A DNA stretch of 64,000 bases from Hysterangium stoloniferum (Eukaryota > Basidiomycota > Agaricomycetes > Hysterangiales > Hysterangiaceae). This document shows, piece by piece, positions 35,301 to 48,178 of this stretch; position 1 is the stretch's first letter, and every line of letters begins with the position of its first letter. The DNA lies in assembly GCA_015178975.1 (NCBI GenBank), contig WHVD01000018.1, positions 186,001-250,000 on the forward strand. The letters are read 5' to 3'. The notes beneath the pieces were generated by a model that ran no database searches, was not told the DNA's origin, and was given only the letters and a program-made list of their open reading frames with translations. A program made the translations under genes and the position numbers.

Positions 35301-38300
35301 GTATGCTGGAGATCAACATAATCACAATGCGGAGATAACATTTGAGCCTGCAATGGCGGTCTGAAGGCCAATGCAGGGTTCAGCATCCTCTTGCCTTTCT
35401 CAGTGATGCCTGCCCATCAATATATATTTGTAGTCCGCCTGTAGTGAATCTGTTTTAAACTCACTTGTCAATCTGACACCTGGCATGAGAGAATAGAAGG
35501 GGATCAGGGCACAAAATAGTGCCTAGTGGACAAATGGACCACCACTCAAACGCAAACACATGATATCACCAAAAGTGACCGGACTCATAGGACAGCATGG
35601 AACCAGCTACATGTGAGTACTTAGGGTTCCGAACCACATATTCCAACACCAGAGTAGACTCATACATACTTGGTATTATCCAAAGGTATGGTTTGTCAAA
35701 TATTGTAACAATGAATTTAACTGAGATTTTATTATTTTATGATTTCCCAGTGCCCGCAAACTAAATCCAGAACAGAATGCAATACCTCAAGGAACTTTCC
35801 GCACGTGCAACTGAACGGTAAAAACAAATTGTGAAAACTTTTGCTACATCCTGCGACCTCAAAACTCAAAGTCCCTGCCAGCCTATCGGAAAGAGTTAGC
35901 GGATGATGACGACGGCCTAGACCGCAAGGGGAAGACTTTATAACTGTTGGAATGCTCTGGATACTTAGGGTATTCCTTAGCCAGCGCACGTTGGTTTACT
36001 CACGGCAAGGGAAGTGTTAGAATACTTTGGTTATTGTATTTGTTCCGGAGACCGGAAAATCTCTATTGCGAGCAATGTATTTAGTAGTAGTAGTTAGTGG
36101 CAATCTACATGACTTCAAGTTTGTCGCGCCCTTCACCCGCACGAAAACCTGTCGTATATCCAACACTAATGTTATATATCTCTCCGTTATATCTTTCATA
36201 CAAATATTATATGCTTATGACCTATATTAATGCAATGGGCCACCCTTGCAGCGCTTTCTGCCTATTTTGAGGCTCAGGTTTTACTATTTAGGAAGAAAAC
36301 ACATAGGTTTAGGATTTAATATTCTCGTCTGTCTGTGATATAATTAATTATAATATCACGTAGATTACTTAGACCGATGTCAATATTTTTTGGGGCAGAA
36401 ACTTCGCACAACGAAGGGTAAAAGAAGAAACCACATAGAAGCAGGCTTTCAAATATAAAATATCAGGCTGGACAGTCGCTTCTATCTTTATGGAAAGCAT
36501 TTATTCGTCCAAGGAGTACACTATTTTATACTCATACCCCCTTTTTCTGCCTAGTGGTTAACCCTGGGCAACACAATGGGTCGATCTTTAACGATGCAGT
36601 ATTTCTATTCTCAACACGGGGCCACTTGGAGTTTCTAATGGCCAGCCGTTCGTGGCATCTACAGGGGAAATGCACTGATAGATGGTGTAGGCAGTTTTTA
36701 ATTGAATACCGGTGCAGATTCCACTAATCTGTGGCAGTACGACAATTAGAGGAAATGGTAGAGAAGGAAAGACGAAGACTTCGATACAACAGAAAAAACT
36801 CTCAATCCTAAAGCGGGACAACGTTGCGTGACGTTCATATATGTAAGACTATTACCTGCCACAGATGCAGACAGATACTGGAATGAGTGATGGGGGTGAA
36901 CAAAACACACTTCGTTGTTAGAACGGCATGTTCTATTTCTTGCCTCTAGTCGATTACGCTTGAAACAATTGATTTTTATGAAACAAAAGCCAGTGCTTCA
37001 ACGCACAATAGCTTCATCAGTCATATGAGGAGTCCTTCCCCTCTCTCCAACAATGTGAACAGGACGACGGCCCCTGCCCATTACAACTTTGTTTTATGGA
37101 TGGGAATGCGCCGATGCTTGGTGACGTTACTCCGGACCCTTGAGTCGATTATCCTTGATACACTTACTGAGCCCAAAGAATCCATCAACAAGATACATGG
37201 CATGGCGTTCAGATGTGTGAGCTTGAGGAACTTTTCCTCCCCTCGCCACTCTCCTCTGACTCGAAATGCACATAATGAATATATAACATATACATTATTT
37301 GCAATCAGATTTGAATGATGTGTAGACTTATATGCTGGTCAAAATATCATAAAAGTCTGAACGATATTAGAAATTGCTTTCCGTTAGTGCATTGGAGTAC
37401 ATTCTATTTTGACGGAAGCATACATTATCCTTTCGAACCGTTGTCAGTATTGCCAATCCGTATAATTTGGACCACTTATACAAAGCACCCAAATCATCGA
37501 ATAATTATCGAATAGAATCAGCCGCTCATGATATGTGTGACCAGGAGATTAGGAACATTACCTTGGTACCCATGTCAAATAAACGATCAGACTGTATTCC
37601 CCCGATCAATCCGTACTCCAACATGTTCAGTTTTATATGTTCTTTCAATTTTTGGATTTCCCGTTGAAGTTCTCTCGAGGAAGAGACGGAGTCTGGGAAG
37701 GTACAGCTCAAGCGATACAACTACACATGTGATTTGACGTCAACTTCAACAGTAGAGATTATATCATGCACAATGAAGAAGTATGAATACACCGTGACTT
37801 TCCGGGAGAATTTAGACGACCAGGGGTTGTTCGCAACGGACTCCCGTTGTATAGTTCACTAACAGTTGAATTTCATAGATTAAGGTACAACACAAAGAGT
37901 GGCGTAAAGGGATGAAGTGCTAAATCTGTTCAGGGTATCATTTATCAGTAGATTGTCCACAACAAACCTTCAACGTTGGCATTGAACCACATCCGTTCGA
38001 ACTCTAAAAGAACACCAAATTTCATATGTCAAAGGACAAAGGGGAGAAAATTCCAAAACATTAGGAATGGCCTCCTGCGGGAACGCTATATTGCTAGGTG
38101 TTTATACCTAAGTTTGTTGCTTAGTCAAAGAAGGGCATGGAAATCGTATCGCGGTGAGCGTTCAATGGTGTTTCTCCAACGGTATGGTCCCAGCCACGTT
38201 GATCATCCAAACTGTAAGTGTTAAGACAGGAGTAGCCGTCTAATAGCGACGGACTGCCGTTATTCGAAGAAGTCGCAACCTCCAAGCGCCCTCATCCCCA

Positions 38301-40263
38301 CGTTAATTCCCATACTCTGAAGAGTGGTACATCTGTCATACAATGACTAAATAAGCATCCGTCCGTCCGTTTCATAGAGGTAGAAGATCGCCGCGATACG
38401 GCTCGAAGAACCACAGAAGGACCCTGTAGACTCTACACATCAATGGGGACACGTTTCCATGTCTCGCAAGATCCATTAAGGTTGGAGAACAAAGTATAAA
38501 AAGCTCCATGTTTGCTCGACTCACCTGCCACCGTTGTAAAAAACCGGTGATTTAACCTAATGAGATGGGTGTGAAGGGGGCACGGATGATCTGCAATGTC
38601 GCAACGCGCCACCCCAGTGTCCTTGGATTCATAGATTCATCTAAGGGCGTGAAAAGAACTTACCGCACCCCTACAGGAAAATCAGACACACTTTTTTCTT
38701 GGTCAAGAAAGGAATTCAAAATTGAAAGTGGGTCATAATGGAAAGGTTTGGTTACCGCATCGAATGTAATATGCTGAAAGGTTTTTAGTTACCATTATCA
38801 AGGCTACGAGGGTGCTGATAGATATTCTTCCTATTGGGATCCAACGAAGTACCAGTGGCAGTGTGCCCACGACCTGGTCAGGTTGAACCAGGCGGCTTTT
38901 TCGTAGTCAGCCATATTATTTAGGGAGGGATTGGTACTATAAAATAGGTCCCGAAGCCCTACCCACGATGTTGATACTAATATTTTGCCAAGGTAGCAGC
39001 GCCTGAGTATCTGAAATCGGTATAAGATGGATGTTACGAACACACCACACGCTCTCCGTTATCCCTGACGCACCCCATCTCGATCACCGAGGAGGGCTCG
39101 CGTGTTTTTGTTGTTCATTTTGTCTCTTTTTGACTTGAGTTGTAACGCGCACTCTGTGCGACCAAGTATCTGCTCTTAGATTTCGACACTAAATCAATCC
39201 TAGCGAGCTCGTAGGGCCTATATACTGCCAAGATCTAATTAGAGGCGTATGTCCTGCTTTGAGGACCTACCTTGATTGTGTTAAAGGAACACCCCGCACG
39301 TTCAATTCCTCCTGGACCTAACTCTCTCTTCTCACTACATTAGTTCCCTTGAAAGTGATAGGTCGCGTCACAATCCAAACGCTGGGATTCCCCATTTAAA
39401 TACGCAATGAGTTGAACTCCTTTAAGAAAAATGGATAGCCACAAGATGGCTCTTGGAGTACTGATCGCTAGTCACACAATCGCCGCCCTAAGTAGGTTTG
39501 CACTACCGATCACGTTAATTAGGGATCCGTTAAACAAATACTGGTAGTTCATCCGGAGACTGCCATTAGATTATATGTTGAAAGATGCACTTAGATATAC
39601 TGAGACTTCCCCATCAGCGTGAGCAGTCTCCGGTGGCCATCTAATCAGCCCGAATGTGATTAACCTCCCACAGTAATAACAGCGTATCTCAACGAACGTC
39701 TGGCGAACTCTGATCTACATGAATGTCGTGGTGACAGAAGACGCCTTTGAGGGATAGATAGCTTAAACTAAGAATGTCAAAAAAACATAATTCACTTTCG
39801 TGGCTAGGTGAGTGCTGCATCTGTGCCACTTGGTCAGACATGCTCGATTGGAGTTCAGATCACCCGCGTCGAATATCTTCGCGAGTATAAACCGGGGGAG
39901 ATATGCCAATCATTTCGGGAGTTGACCAATCTTACATAACATTTATAATCGGAGGTAAGATACCCTCGGAAAAGTAAAGTTAATCATTACTATTTAGAGT
40001 TAATCAGTGACAGCGCAGATCACCAAAATTTAATGAGGGTAATAATTTGCTGGGTGTAAAACACTTACGGGGTGTATAACGTGAGCGTACCACTGTCATG
40101 CAAAAGAGTAACGCCGTGATTCCGCGTCAAATATGAAGAAGCATTTTTATGGTGGATCATAGGCTATGAACTGTGAACATATCTGGCTTGTTCATGAGAA
40201 ACAATCTCAGCGATTGGCAGTAATTAGTAAGCAAATCACGATCCCTCAGCGCCTAAGACCACC
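35301..40263. other. ~5-kb spacer with normal CpG, no gene recognised
   Basis: Both strands carry only short ORFs (below 100 aa) without motifs. I see no repeats shared with the rest of the window, no transposase or retroelement words, and no tRNA-like fold by eye. CpG is frequent (10 in 37021-37320), so this is not decayed methylated transposon DNA of the type at 1-31 kb. Confidence 0.5.
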
Positions 40264-41273
40264 ATGCCTCGTCGACGCAATAACCCTCGCCAGCAGCGCT
40301 CACCCTCTCCAGAGCATGTCGAGCACAAAGAAAGTCAATCACAGCTGCTTATAGACGATAATGAGAATACATCTGGAGCTGGTCCATCGTCGATGAAGGC
40401 GGATGATATGCCTGTGGTGGAGGAAGTCAAAGCGAGACCTGCGTTGAAAGTATTATACTGCGATGGTATGTTATTGTGTACTCGATACAATATATTTATT
40501 ATGCTGCTTATGACTGCAAAATATACTGTTCTAATTCTAGTGTGCTCATTCCCACCCGAGTATTGCGAATTTGGCTCACATCTTACCAAATGCAAAGCCT
40601 GGTTGGAGGCAAACCATCCGGACTTATATGAACGATATTATAGTGAAGGTCTGGCGATATTAATTCCCTTCAGTAGAGAAAACTCCTAATGAAATGAACT
40701 GCCCACTCCCCTCTACCCAGATGCTCTGGTATCCAAAGCCGGCGCATTATCCCTTGACGCAGCAAAAAAACTCGAAGCAGAGACAAAAAAGAAAGAAGCC
40801 AAAGCTGAAGCCAAAGCTGAATCGGCGGCTAAGAAACGAGCTGCAGCCAAGGTACGCACTGCTACTCTTCCCGAACGCGGCTTCCTAATGACATCTATCC
40901 AGGTTACCATCAAACGCATCGAAAGGAACAAACGAAAGCATATTACTGCAATTCATGGTCTAGAAGCCTTTGATATTGATCTGAAGAAGGCTGCGAAAGC
41001 ATTTGCCCAAAAGTTTGCAACTGGGGCGAGCGTTACCAAGAACGCGGCAGGACAGGTACCGCATTATTCCTGTCTTCCTTAGTCCATACGATTGCCGAAT
41101 AATTTATATTGCTACTTATTCAGGATGAAATCGTTGTTCAAGGGGATGTGAGCGACGAAGTAGAAGAGATGTTAGAGAAAGGCGGCGGCCCTTTAGGAAA
41201 AGGAATAGGAGGTTCCAATGGCGAAGGCGAAATCGTGCTTGTAGAGGTCAAAGGAAAGAAAGGAGGAGAGTAG
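40264..41273 (+). CDS. TMA22: TMA22 / DENR-like SUI1-domain translation factor
   Basis: Partner of Tma20/MCT-1 in 40S ribosome recycling and reinitiation. Five exons: 40264-40465, 40541-40648, 40721-40851, 40903-41055, 41124-41273; spliced length 744 nt, 247 aa. A disordered start ('MPRRRNNPRQQ') is followed by the N-terminal zinc-binding-type segment: 'LYCDVCSFPPEYCEFGS' (cysteines CxxC...C) and 'CKAWLEANHPDLYERYYSE'. An Ala/Lys/Glu-rich linker leads to the SUI1 domain: 'VTIKRIERNKRKHITAIHGL' and 'KKAAKAFAQKFATGASVTKN' to 'DEIVVQGDV'. It ends KGGE-TAG. The order is exactly that of the family. All introns are short GT..AG. Isolated + strand gene in the CpG-normal segment. Confidence 0.95.
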
Positions 41274-44200
41274 TATACTCTCTTACTCTTCCCGCATCTC
41301 GGTGTCCACTTGTATGAATCGATTTCTCTCTTGCCATACTGTCAGGATGATAGGCTACACATGGGGTGTGCGAACCACCATCTTTGGAGCTTCAATATCT
41401 CACTATACCTCTAATAGTTTTCCCAAAACTCTCCCGCCACCTCACTAATCAACTTACATTGCCCTACCGATATATTGAATAACAAGGAGTAACAGGACCG
41501 CCTCAAGTACCCCATCAATTGAAAATCGAGCAATTGGTGAGTGCGGGGTATATTTCATCTAAGATAGACATGAATTCTATAACAACCTAAATGAATGAAA
41601 ACTTGACACGTCCGTCTATTTCCGGAGTCATGTCTTGCGCCTTTTCCGAGTGACTATGTATACTTGAATAATTCCCAAGGGTCTGAGAACGTCGGTGTTA
41701 AAACATTTTCACGAAATTACGCCGAGATGATTTTCTCCAGCGTATAACTAGACTCTGACTCTGTTGTATGATGTAGGCCGTGAGACAAAATATCATATGT
41801 TAATTCCCACGTGTAATTCGTCTCTCAAATGTTAGTTTTTAACCCACACAGACAAAAAATTTACATAACATGAATGCGAATTGAATTCAATGAGAGCCCC
41901 AGATCTACCACGAATTTTCAAATAATACCGGGGAAAGGGAAGTGAGTTTGAGTAAGACCGGCAGTATACTCGTCGCGTGTTATTGGCACGCTCGGAACGG
42001 ATAAATAAATTTGAAAAAAAAAGGGCGATAGATACTAACATTGGCACCAAGAGATTGTTAATATTTAGGAAATTGATGTATCGATCGATATTGATACATG
42101 GATGACAAGATATGATAGCCTCTGACAGTGATCGGAGGCGCGAAGGGGGGAAATTGGTTGATAATGGGCGTACAGCGATTGCAAAAATGACCTTTAAAAT
42201 ACCTATGCCAGTGTTTAGGAGCCATAAAGTGATATGCCTTTTGAGATTGCAGGCGCTCTGGCGTTCTTGATATATGTTCAATATTGTACTGCATCAGGTC
42301 ATCTGCAATAAGTCCGAGGAAATCGACAAGGGAGAGCGTCACGATATTGGCATTGGACCTGTTGTGGAGACTGCGAAGTAGAGAGCACCACCATCATCCG
42401 TGCTGCTGTGTTAACGAGTTGAGGTAATCAGTTCCGTGCAACAAGCTAAAGCAGCAAACACTGCGGCTTCAGTTCTCAAAAATATCCACCCCCCCAGTTG
42501 ATATGCCCCTAAACTGGTATAATATTTCAAATAAATAGAAATGGAGCGCCACCGCCGCTGATTTCCCGAATTTCCGCCCATCGGTCGGTCAGTACTATGA
42601 TCCATTGCTAAAAGGAACACCTTGACCTTCAATAACATAATGTCAATGTCCAATCAATTTGCACATTGATCCCCACGACATGCTTGATGCATGTCCCACC
42701 TTGAATAGTCCAGGTAACATTTTCCCCCTTGGGAGAGGCGAGAGTAATTTGGTAATCACAGGCGTAAATTATTCTGTTATTCCCCTATCATATCCATACA
42801 TAGCAAGGGATGCGATGATATTGGAAGGGCTGAGAGTGTAGAGGTATGCGCTGAATATTTTAGTGGAATGGTACTCCTGGGGACCGCTTGGACATGAATG
42901 ATGTCCACGTAATGAAATTCCGGGGAGTGTTTCATGAAGCCGTCAGATTAGAATAAAGAACGTGGTACAGCAGATGAACGGTACTGACCTGTCCTTCATA
43001 CTGGGGCCGAATATTTCTTCCGAGATTGGACATATGTTATACAAAACATTAGGATGAGATTTCCGCATGCTAGAAGCTCCACCGATTTCCAGCCATGAAT
43101 TTACACACGCCAGGAGGAGGGTGACAATGTTACCCAATGGGCGGCTCTGCATAACCCTTACACTCTTGTGTAAAATTATGCGACTATTGTAAGTGGTATG
43201 TGCATGTCTGGCCCCTTTCTGAGTTTTTCAGTAAGGCAAGATGAACACTTAAAATTTCACAATCAGAAAAAAAGAAAAGAAAAGAACCATTCATTCCTGA
43301 CATTTATCTAAAGTGAGGAAATATGAATGCCATCATCACAGTATCTTGATTTTGTAGGAGTCGGGCAAGCACTCCCGGTGATAGCATTCAATATTCCAGA
43401 CGACAAGAGAAAACAAGAGGGTTGGGGTGGATAGGTTCCCCATCCGATTGCCGGTGAATAATAATAATACACATAATGGTAACGCCGAACGCGAAATTAG
43501 AACAATATATATAGGTGGGTAAGCAGACACCTGTGTTAGGAAGGATACCGATTGTCGCCTGTGCCCTCGGCGGAGGGATCCCGAGACTGGAAGCCTTCGA
43601 GTATATGGATCAGATTCGGAAACTAGGAGAAATTAACGATCGCCGTCGACCAGAGAGGCGCGTATGCACTCGCGGAGCACCGGATGTGAGAGGAAGAAAG
43701 CGCACAATAGGACTTGAGACAGACGCTTGCCTCGTAAACATGGTTTGAAGATACCGGCGTCAGGCCGTCAGTAAACCTAACCGCTGCGGAGACTGGGCCT
43801 GGTAAGGAAGGAATCAAAGGAGGTTCTTTCTTGGCCGGACGGAATGCTGGGCTCGGAGTGGTAAATAGATCAGCTGGAATTAAACCAATGGTTGATGATG
43901 CCATGATGACCGCCAATGCGTCACCTAAATTTGCGTCTACAGTGATTTGACTTGGACCATGTAAATTAGAAAAAATGAATTTACCGCTGTCTGTCCTGTC
44001 CAACCTGCCACGATTTGTGTCGGAGTATGGAAAGGGGGGCGCTAACATTGACGTTTTCTGGCGCTTGATGCGTGCGAACGAATTGCAAATTGGGAAATCC
44101 TCCGACGCCGAATGAGCATGGGGGTAAAGAGTACATTACATCGTGGAAGTCATTCTCCTCAAAGTACAGACAATTTTGGCAGACTTCATAGAATTAAATT

Positions 44201-45048
44201 CATGGATTATGGAGGATTCTTGTGGTTGCTGGCTGCGGAGTCGAGAATCTGGACACAGACACTTGAGATAATCAGGACCCCCGATAATGCTTCCCAAGGT
44301 CACACCGATAGGCGCCGAAAAGGGAGGTGTAAAATAAATAATAATGAGTACTTTTATTTCACAAATCAATGGATCAATTCACAAAATATTGAAGGTTCCC
44401 TAAAGACATTAACTAGAGAGCTGATGTAGAGGTAGGTATAAAACACCTTCGTGGGAGAATGCGGGGTCCGATGCAATTAGTAACATAATTGTGCGCTTAC
44501 GATGCCACCATGCCGTTCCAATGCCGTCCACAGGCGTTTATCAACATGGCGATCCATCGGACCGATACCCGGGAAGCGGGCGCTGCATGGGGCTAACGAC
44601 AAAGTTGATAGACGTATCACGTGGATCGGAGGGAAGGGAAGAACGATAATGACAGACATGAATTCGCGAAGAAGGTTTTGGCAAAGAGAGGAAGCGATGC
44701 CTTCGAAGGCTGCCAACCCATTTCGGGACGGGATCTAACTCAGCTGGCTTAGAGCAAAGCAGCTGGCACCATAACGCACTATCTAATTGAATAACGCTCG
44801 TCGTTCCGGGGTCCAGTTGAATAAAACTATGGTTCTGGCGTTGGAAAGGTAAGACGTAAGCGCCCGGTATTATAACAAAGAAGCGGCGCGTATAGCCTGC
44901 CGGACTCGGGCAGTGGACCCCGTCTGCCATTCTTGCTCTTTCTTCTTCCCCCAACTCCTTAAATATCTCCTGAAATTCCCTTCTCTTTCTTCACCAGTCG
45001 TCCCTGCACTTCCCATCAACCAGGCAAGTTATAAAGTCTCCTCTTGCG
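41274..45048. other. ~3.8-kb spacer, no confident gene
   Basis: Several minus-strand ORFs of 130-150 aa (42281-41832, 44048-43623, 44954-44541) lack recognisable domains and are not supported by a start context or conserved words. The one at 44048-43623 contains a canonical-looking intron (GTAAAT...CTGTAG near 43990-43938), so a small unknown gene is possible. The stretch just before 45049 is pyrimidine-rich ('ctctttcttcttccccc'), as in fungal promoters. Confidence 0.4.
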
Positions 45049-46451
45049 ATGCCATTGTCTTCTTCTGTACGCTTACCAGCAATGTCTTCTTTCTTCGATA
45101 CCTATTTAGCCACCGACGACAGTACAAACTTGCTAGCTATACCGCGCTCACTACCACCAATGCCTTCGCCCCAGATCCACCACTTCTCTGTACTCCCCCC
45201 TCAAAAACAGCCACTGCAATCTGCACCCGCTTCCGGACAACAACCACCCGACCCCAAAAAGCGTCATGCATGTTCAACTTGCGGACGGGCTTTCACTACT
45301 TCAGGTCATCTTGCCAGACACATTCGTGTGCATACTGGAGAACGCAATCACAAGTGCCCTTTCCCCGGCTGCGAGACCCGTTGTTCACGTCAGGATAATC
45401 TCCAACAACAGTAAGCAGTATAAAGGAGCCACATCCACCCTTCCGTTGCTTACATCCCATGCGCAGTTATCGTATTCACCTTTCCCCAGGCTCTCGTCGC
45501 ACCTCCTCGAATCGTGCTCGTGGCGATGCGAAGAAAAAGTCACGCCTATCGCAATCCACCACAGTGGCTCCAGCTCCAGCTCTCAACCCAACAAGTTACG
45601 ACGAGCCCCCCGATAGCCCTCCTGCGCTAGTACGGGCTACGATCTTACCCCCTCTAAGCGCAACGCACCCCACGCACCGCTCCACATACACACTCTCCCG
45701 AGTAGACCCATCATTTCCGAATCCGCCCGCTCACTCCCGCTCCCGATCCTCTACGTCAGGTAGCACATCAAGTAATGGATCTCCCCACAGCTCGTATGCT
45801 TCTACAGGGGGGAGCCCACAGTTGGAGCCTGCCGATTCTGGTTCGGGCGTTAGAATCGGAGGTGGAGTCGGCGCGGGGATGGGAGTAAATACAGTTGCGA
45901 ACGTGTTGGGTCTGAGCCACGAGCGTACACATTCGCACCCCATGCATGGCCACAGCCAGACAGAGAACTATCCCTCCTACCCCAATTCATACCCACCAGC
46001 GTCGTCTTCGCATAACGGGCATGGGCACCCATACGCACAACGCAGCCATCCTCCCGGGCCATCCTATCACATCTCCACCTCTAACACCCACCACAACCCT
46101 ACCCCTACCTCATCCTTCGGGACAACCCTCCCTCCAATCCATTCCCTGAATGCGGGAAACACCACTGCAATCCCCCCATGTAGCGTGCAGAGTAGCGGCG
46201 GGCTCGGGCAAGTGCGGGTACCACAGCACCCCGGTCCATACCCCCCTTACCACTCTTATCCGTCTTATCCGTCTTCATACGCCAGTAACCCCGCAAACGG
46301 CTCCTCGTCGACTTGGGCGCCATCGCACGACCCTCCGTCGTCATACAGCACCCAGAATACTTCTAATTGGTGGAACAATGTTGGTGTGAGCGTTGGTGTA
46401 GGCGTTGGGGCTGGCACTGGAGGTCGCTATGGTGGATCGTATGGCACATAG
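45049..46451 (+). CDS. NRG1-type C2H2 zinc-finger transcription factor
   Basis: Two exons, 45049-45410 and 45467-46451, joined in frame to 448 aa; an alternative in-frame start is at 45082. Two adjacent C2H2 fingers: 'CSTCGRAFTTSGHLARHIRVH' (C-x2-C-x12-H-x3-H) and 'CPFPGCETRCSRQDNLQQ' + 'HYRIH' (C-x4-C-x12-H-x3-H), with linker TGERNHK. The 'FTTSGHLARH' and 'CPFPGC..SR.DN..QHYR.H' words are those of the yeast Nrg1/Nrg2 repressors, which act in glucose repression and filamentation. The intron splits finger 2 at its first histidine. The C-terminal ~330 aa are Ser/Pro/His/Tyr/Gly-rich and low in complexity, ending in Gly/Val runs. In finger 2 the usual Phe before Ser is Cys. DNA target and regulatory sign are inference. 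Confidence 0.88.
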
Positions 46452-48066
46452 GATGGACATGGAGGGAAAGGCCCCCTCTGCTTGCCGCTTGCTGGCTATA
46501 GATTTGTTTATTTCCTTTTTGCTGTTTCTCTCTCACCTTCATGCCTCTTTTTCATCGGCGGATTCCGGTCTCGGTCTTACTTTGTCTCAACTGTTGTGGA
46601 TTGATATCATTTAGGTCTTAAAAGCGTCGTGTTACACTTGAAGCTTTTGTTCTATTCTACACTTCCAAATGTTTCCTGTAGTACCTCCACCCGGTCATTT
46701 TCTCTTTCTGGTCTCTATCCTTTTTTTTCCGAAATGTAATCCTAGAGAGGATCTCAGTAATATTCAGAAGGTTGCTTACAGTCCGTCGCAAGTCCGTCGA
46801 TCGTGCCATCATTTTCCATGAAAACGCCAAGATCTATTCACCCGATATTATTAGGCTGTGTATATGACATTTTGCTTCCGACATCAAAAGTCTTATCATG
46901 CTAAATGGTCGCGTCCAAAGATAGCCCCTGGACAATTGTCCTCTCCTATTTTTGTGCAAAATTACGGGGCTCAAGTCGCCGCAAGTCCGAAACAATCCGG
47001 GGCGAACATTACGCTCATCATTGTGCCTACAAAGACACATGGTGACTGGCACAGTTAATATACAACACAGCGATCGATCAACTATGCCAGAACATCCCAT
47101 CACGACCCATTCTTCTCTATAATAGTAAAAAAATTTTATACATCAAAAGGTGGTGAAATATATTTTTTGTCGCCGCGCCCAACTTTATATTATAGTAAAT
47201 GTGAAGAAAATGTGGAGGTTTTTCGGACGCATGACACACGACACGACACGGCATATCCAATTCTGAGGCTGTTGCCGCCACTCCCTTATGTAATTTAGTG
47301 GCTCATCTTGTCCATTTTGATCCTAGTGGCTATGAAAAGGAACACCTAACAATTGCCAAGAGACATTTATTAAAATCCTATCAATCGGCATTATCGGACC
47401 GTCATCCATATTATTGGGCAAAGATTGGCGAACGCGTTGATTGCTGCTTATTTAACGAGCCTGAAGCCATTCCAACCGTAGCTTGATTTTCCGACGTTGT
47501 GCGCAGAGAATTTGGGGACTAAATATTCAGGAACTACCTGATGTTACACCTCTCTTTGGCTCTCTTTATAAAAATCTTCAAATACATATTACTTCATGTC
47601 GACACTTGTAACGCCGACAGAAGGTCCTTAGAATCTACAGAAGACACCATTGTAGGCAGGCTTTGTATGATACCCAGAATACCAGACAGCATGGTTGTAT
47701 TTAAATAATTGGGATGGTGATGTTTCATGTTGCTTTGGAAAGTTAACCGCCGCAACGGAGATAGCAGCAGGACCGCGGTCCTGGGAATTCTGGAGGTGTG
47801 GAGCTCACAAAAAATATTGTTATATGGTTATTGTTGAATATTCTTGGTACGCAGTTAGCATTGGTGGACGCGTTTAGATTACTAAGCTAGCTGTAAATAG
47901 CCTAGCACGTGGACTCACAGATGTCGAGATTACTGCCAATGGATCAAACACTCAACACTTGGAGAAGGTGGTGTTTGCTTGAGCTTGATAAGGTCTAAAT
48001 GGTGATCGACCATCCCTGGTCCAGTAATTGTTTCTTTCATCCGGTTGATCATCGCAAATTGAGTAC
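46452..48066. other. Spacer with no confident gene
   Basis: The 3' flank of the zinc-finger gene (poly-T at about 46721) and then non-repetitive sequence. A 62-aa ORF at 47298-47486 has protein-like composition but no family I recognise. Confidence 0.4.
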
Positions 48067-48178
48067 CATACATACAGGGAGGGATACATACAGGGAAGCA
48101 TACATACAGGGAGGTATACATACAGGGAAGCATACATACAGGGAGGCATACATACAGGGAGGCATACATACAGGGAGG
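48067..48178 (+). repeat. 16-bp minisatellite, 7 units
   Basis: Unit CATACATACAGGGAGG with G/C/T at the first base and A/G near the end, seven consecutive copies with exact 16-bp period. Not a multiple of three, so not a coding repeat. Confidence 0.9.

Noticed and set aside
43623-44954. Minus-strand ORFs of 137-141 aa (44954-44541, 44048-43623) as genes
   Set aside because: No domain, no convincing exon chain and no conserved words; ORFs of this size occur by chance at this base composition. Left as a possibility only.
45946-46389. Alternative-frame ORFs across the zinc-finger gene
   Set aside because: They overlap the low-complexity Ser/Pro/His-rich C-terminus of the NRG1-like protein and are shadows of it.
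47298-47486. 62-aa ORF with protein-like composition
   Set aside because: No recognised family, no flanking exons and normal chance length.
48067-48178. CRISPR-like direct repeats
   Set aside because: Units are contiguous without spacers and the DNA is eukaryotic; it is a minisatellite.
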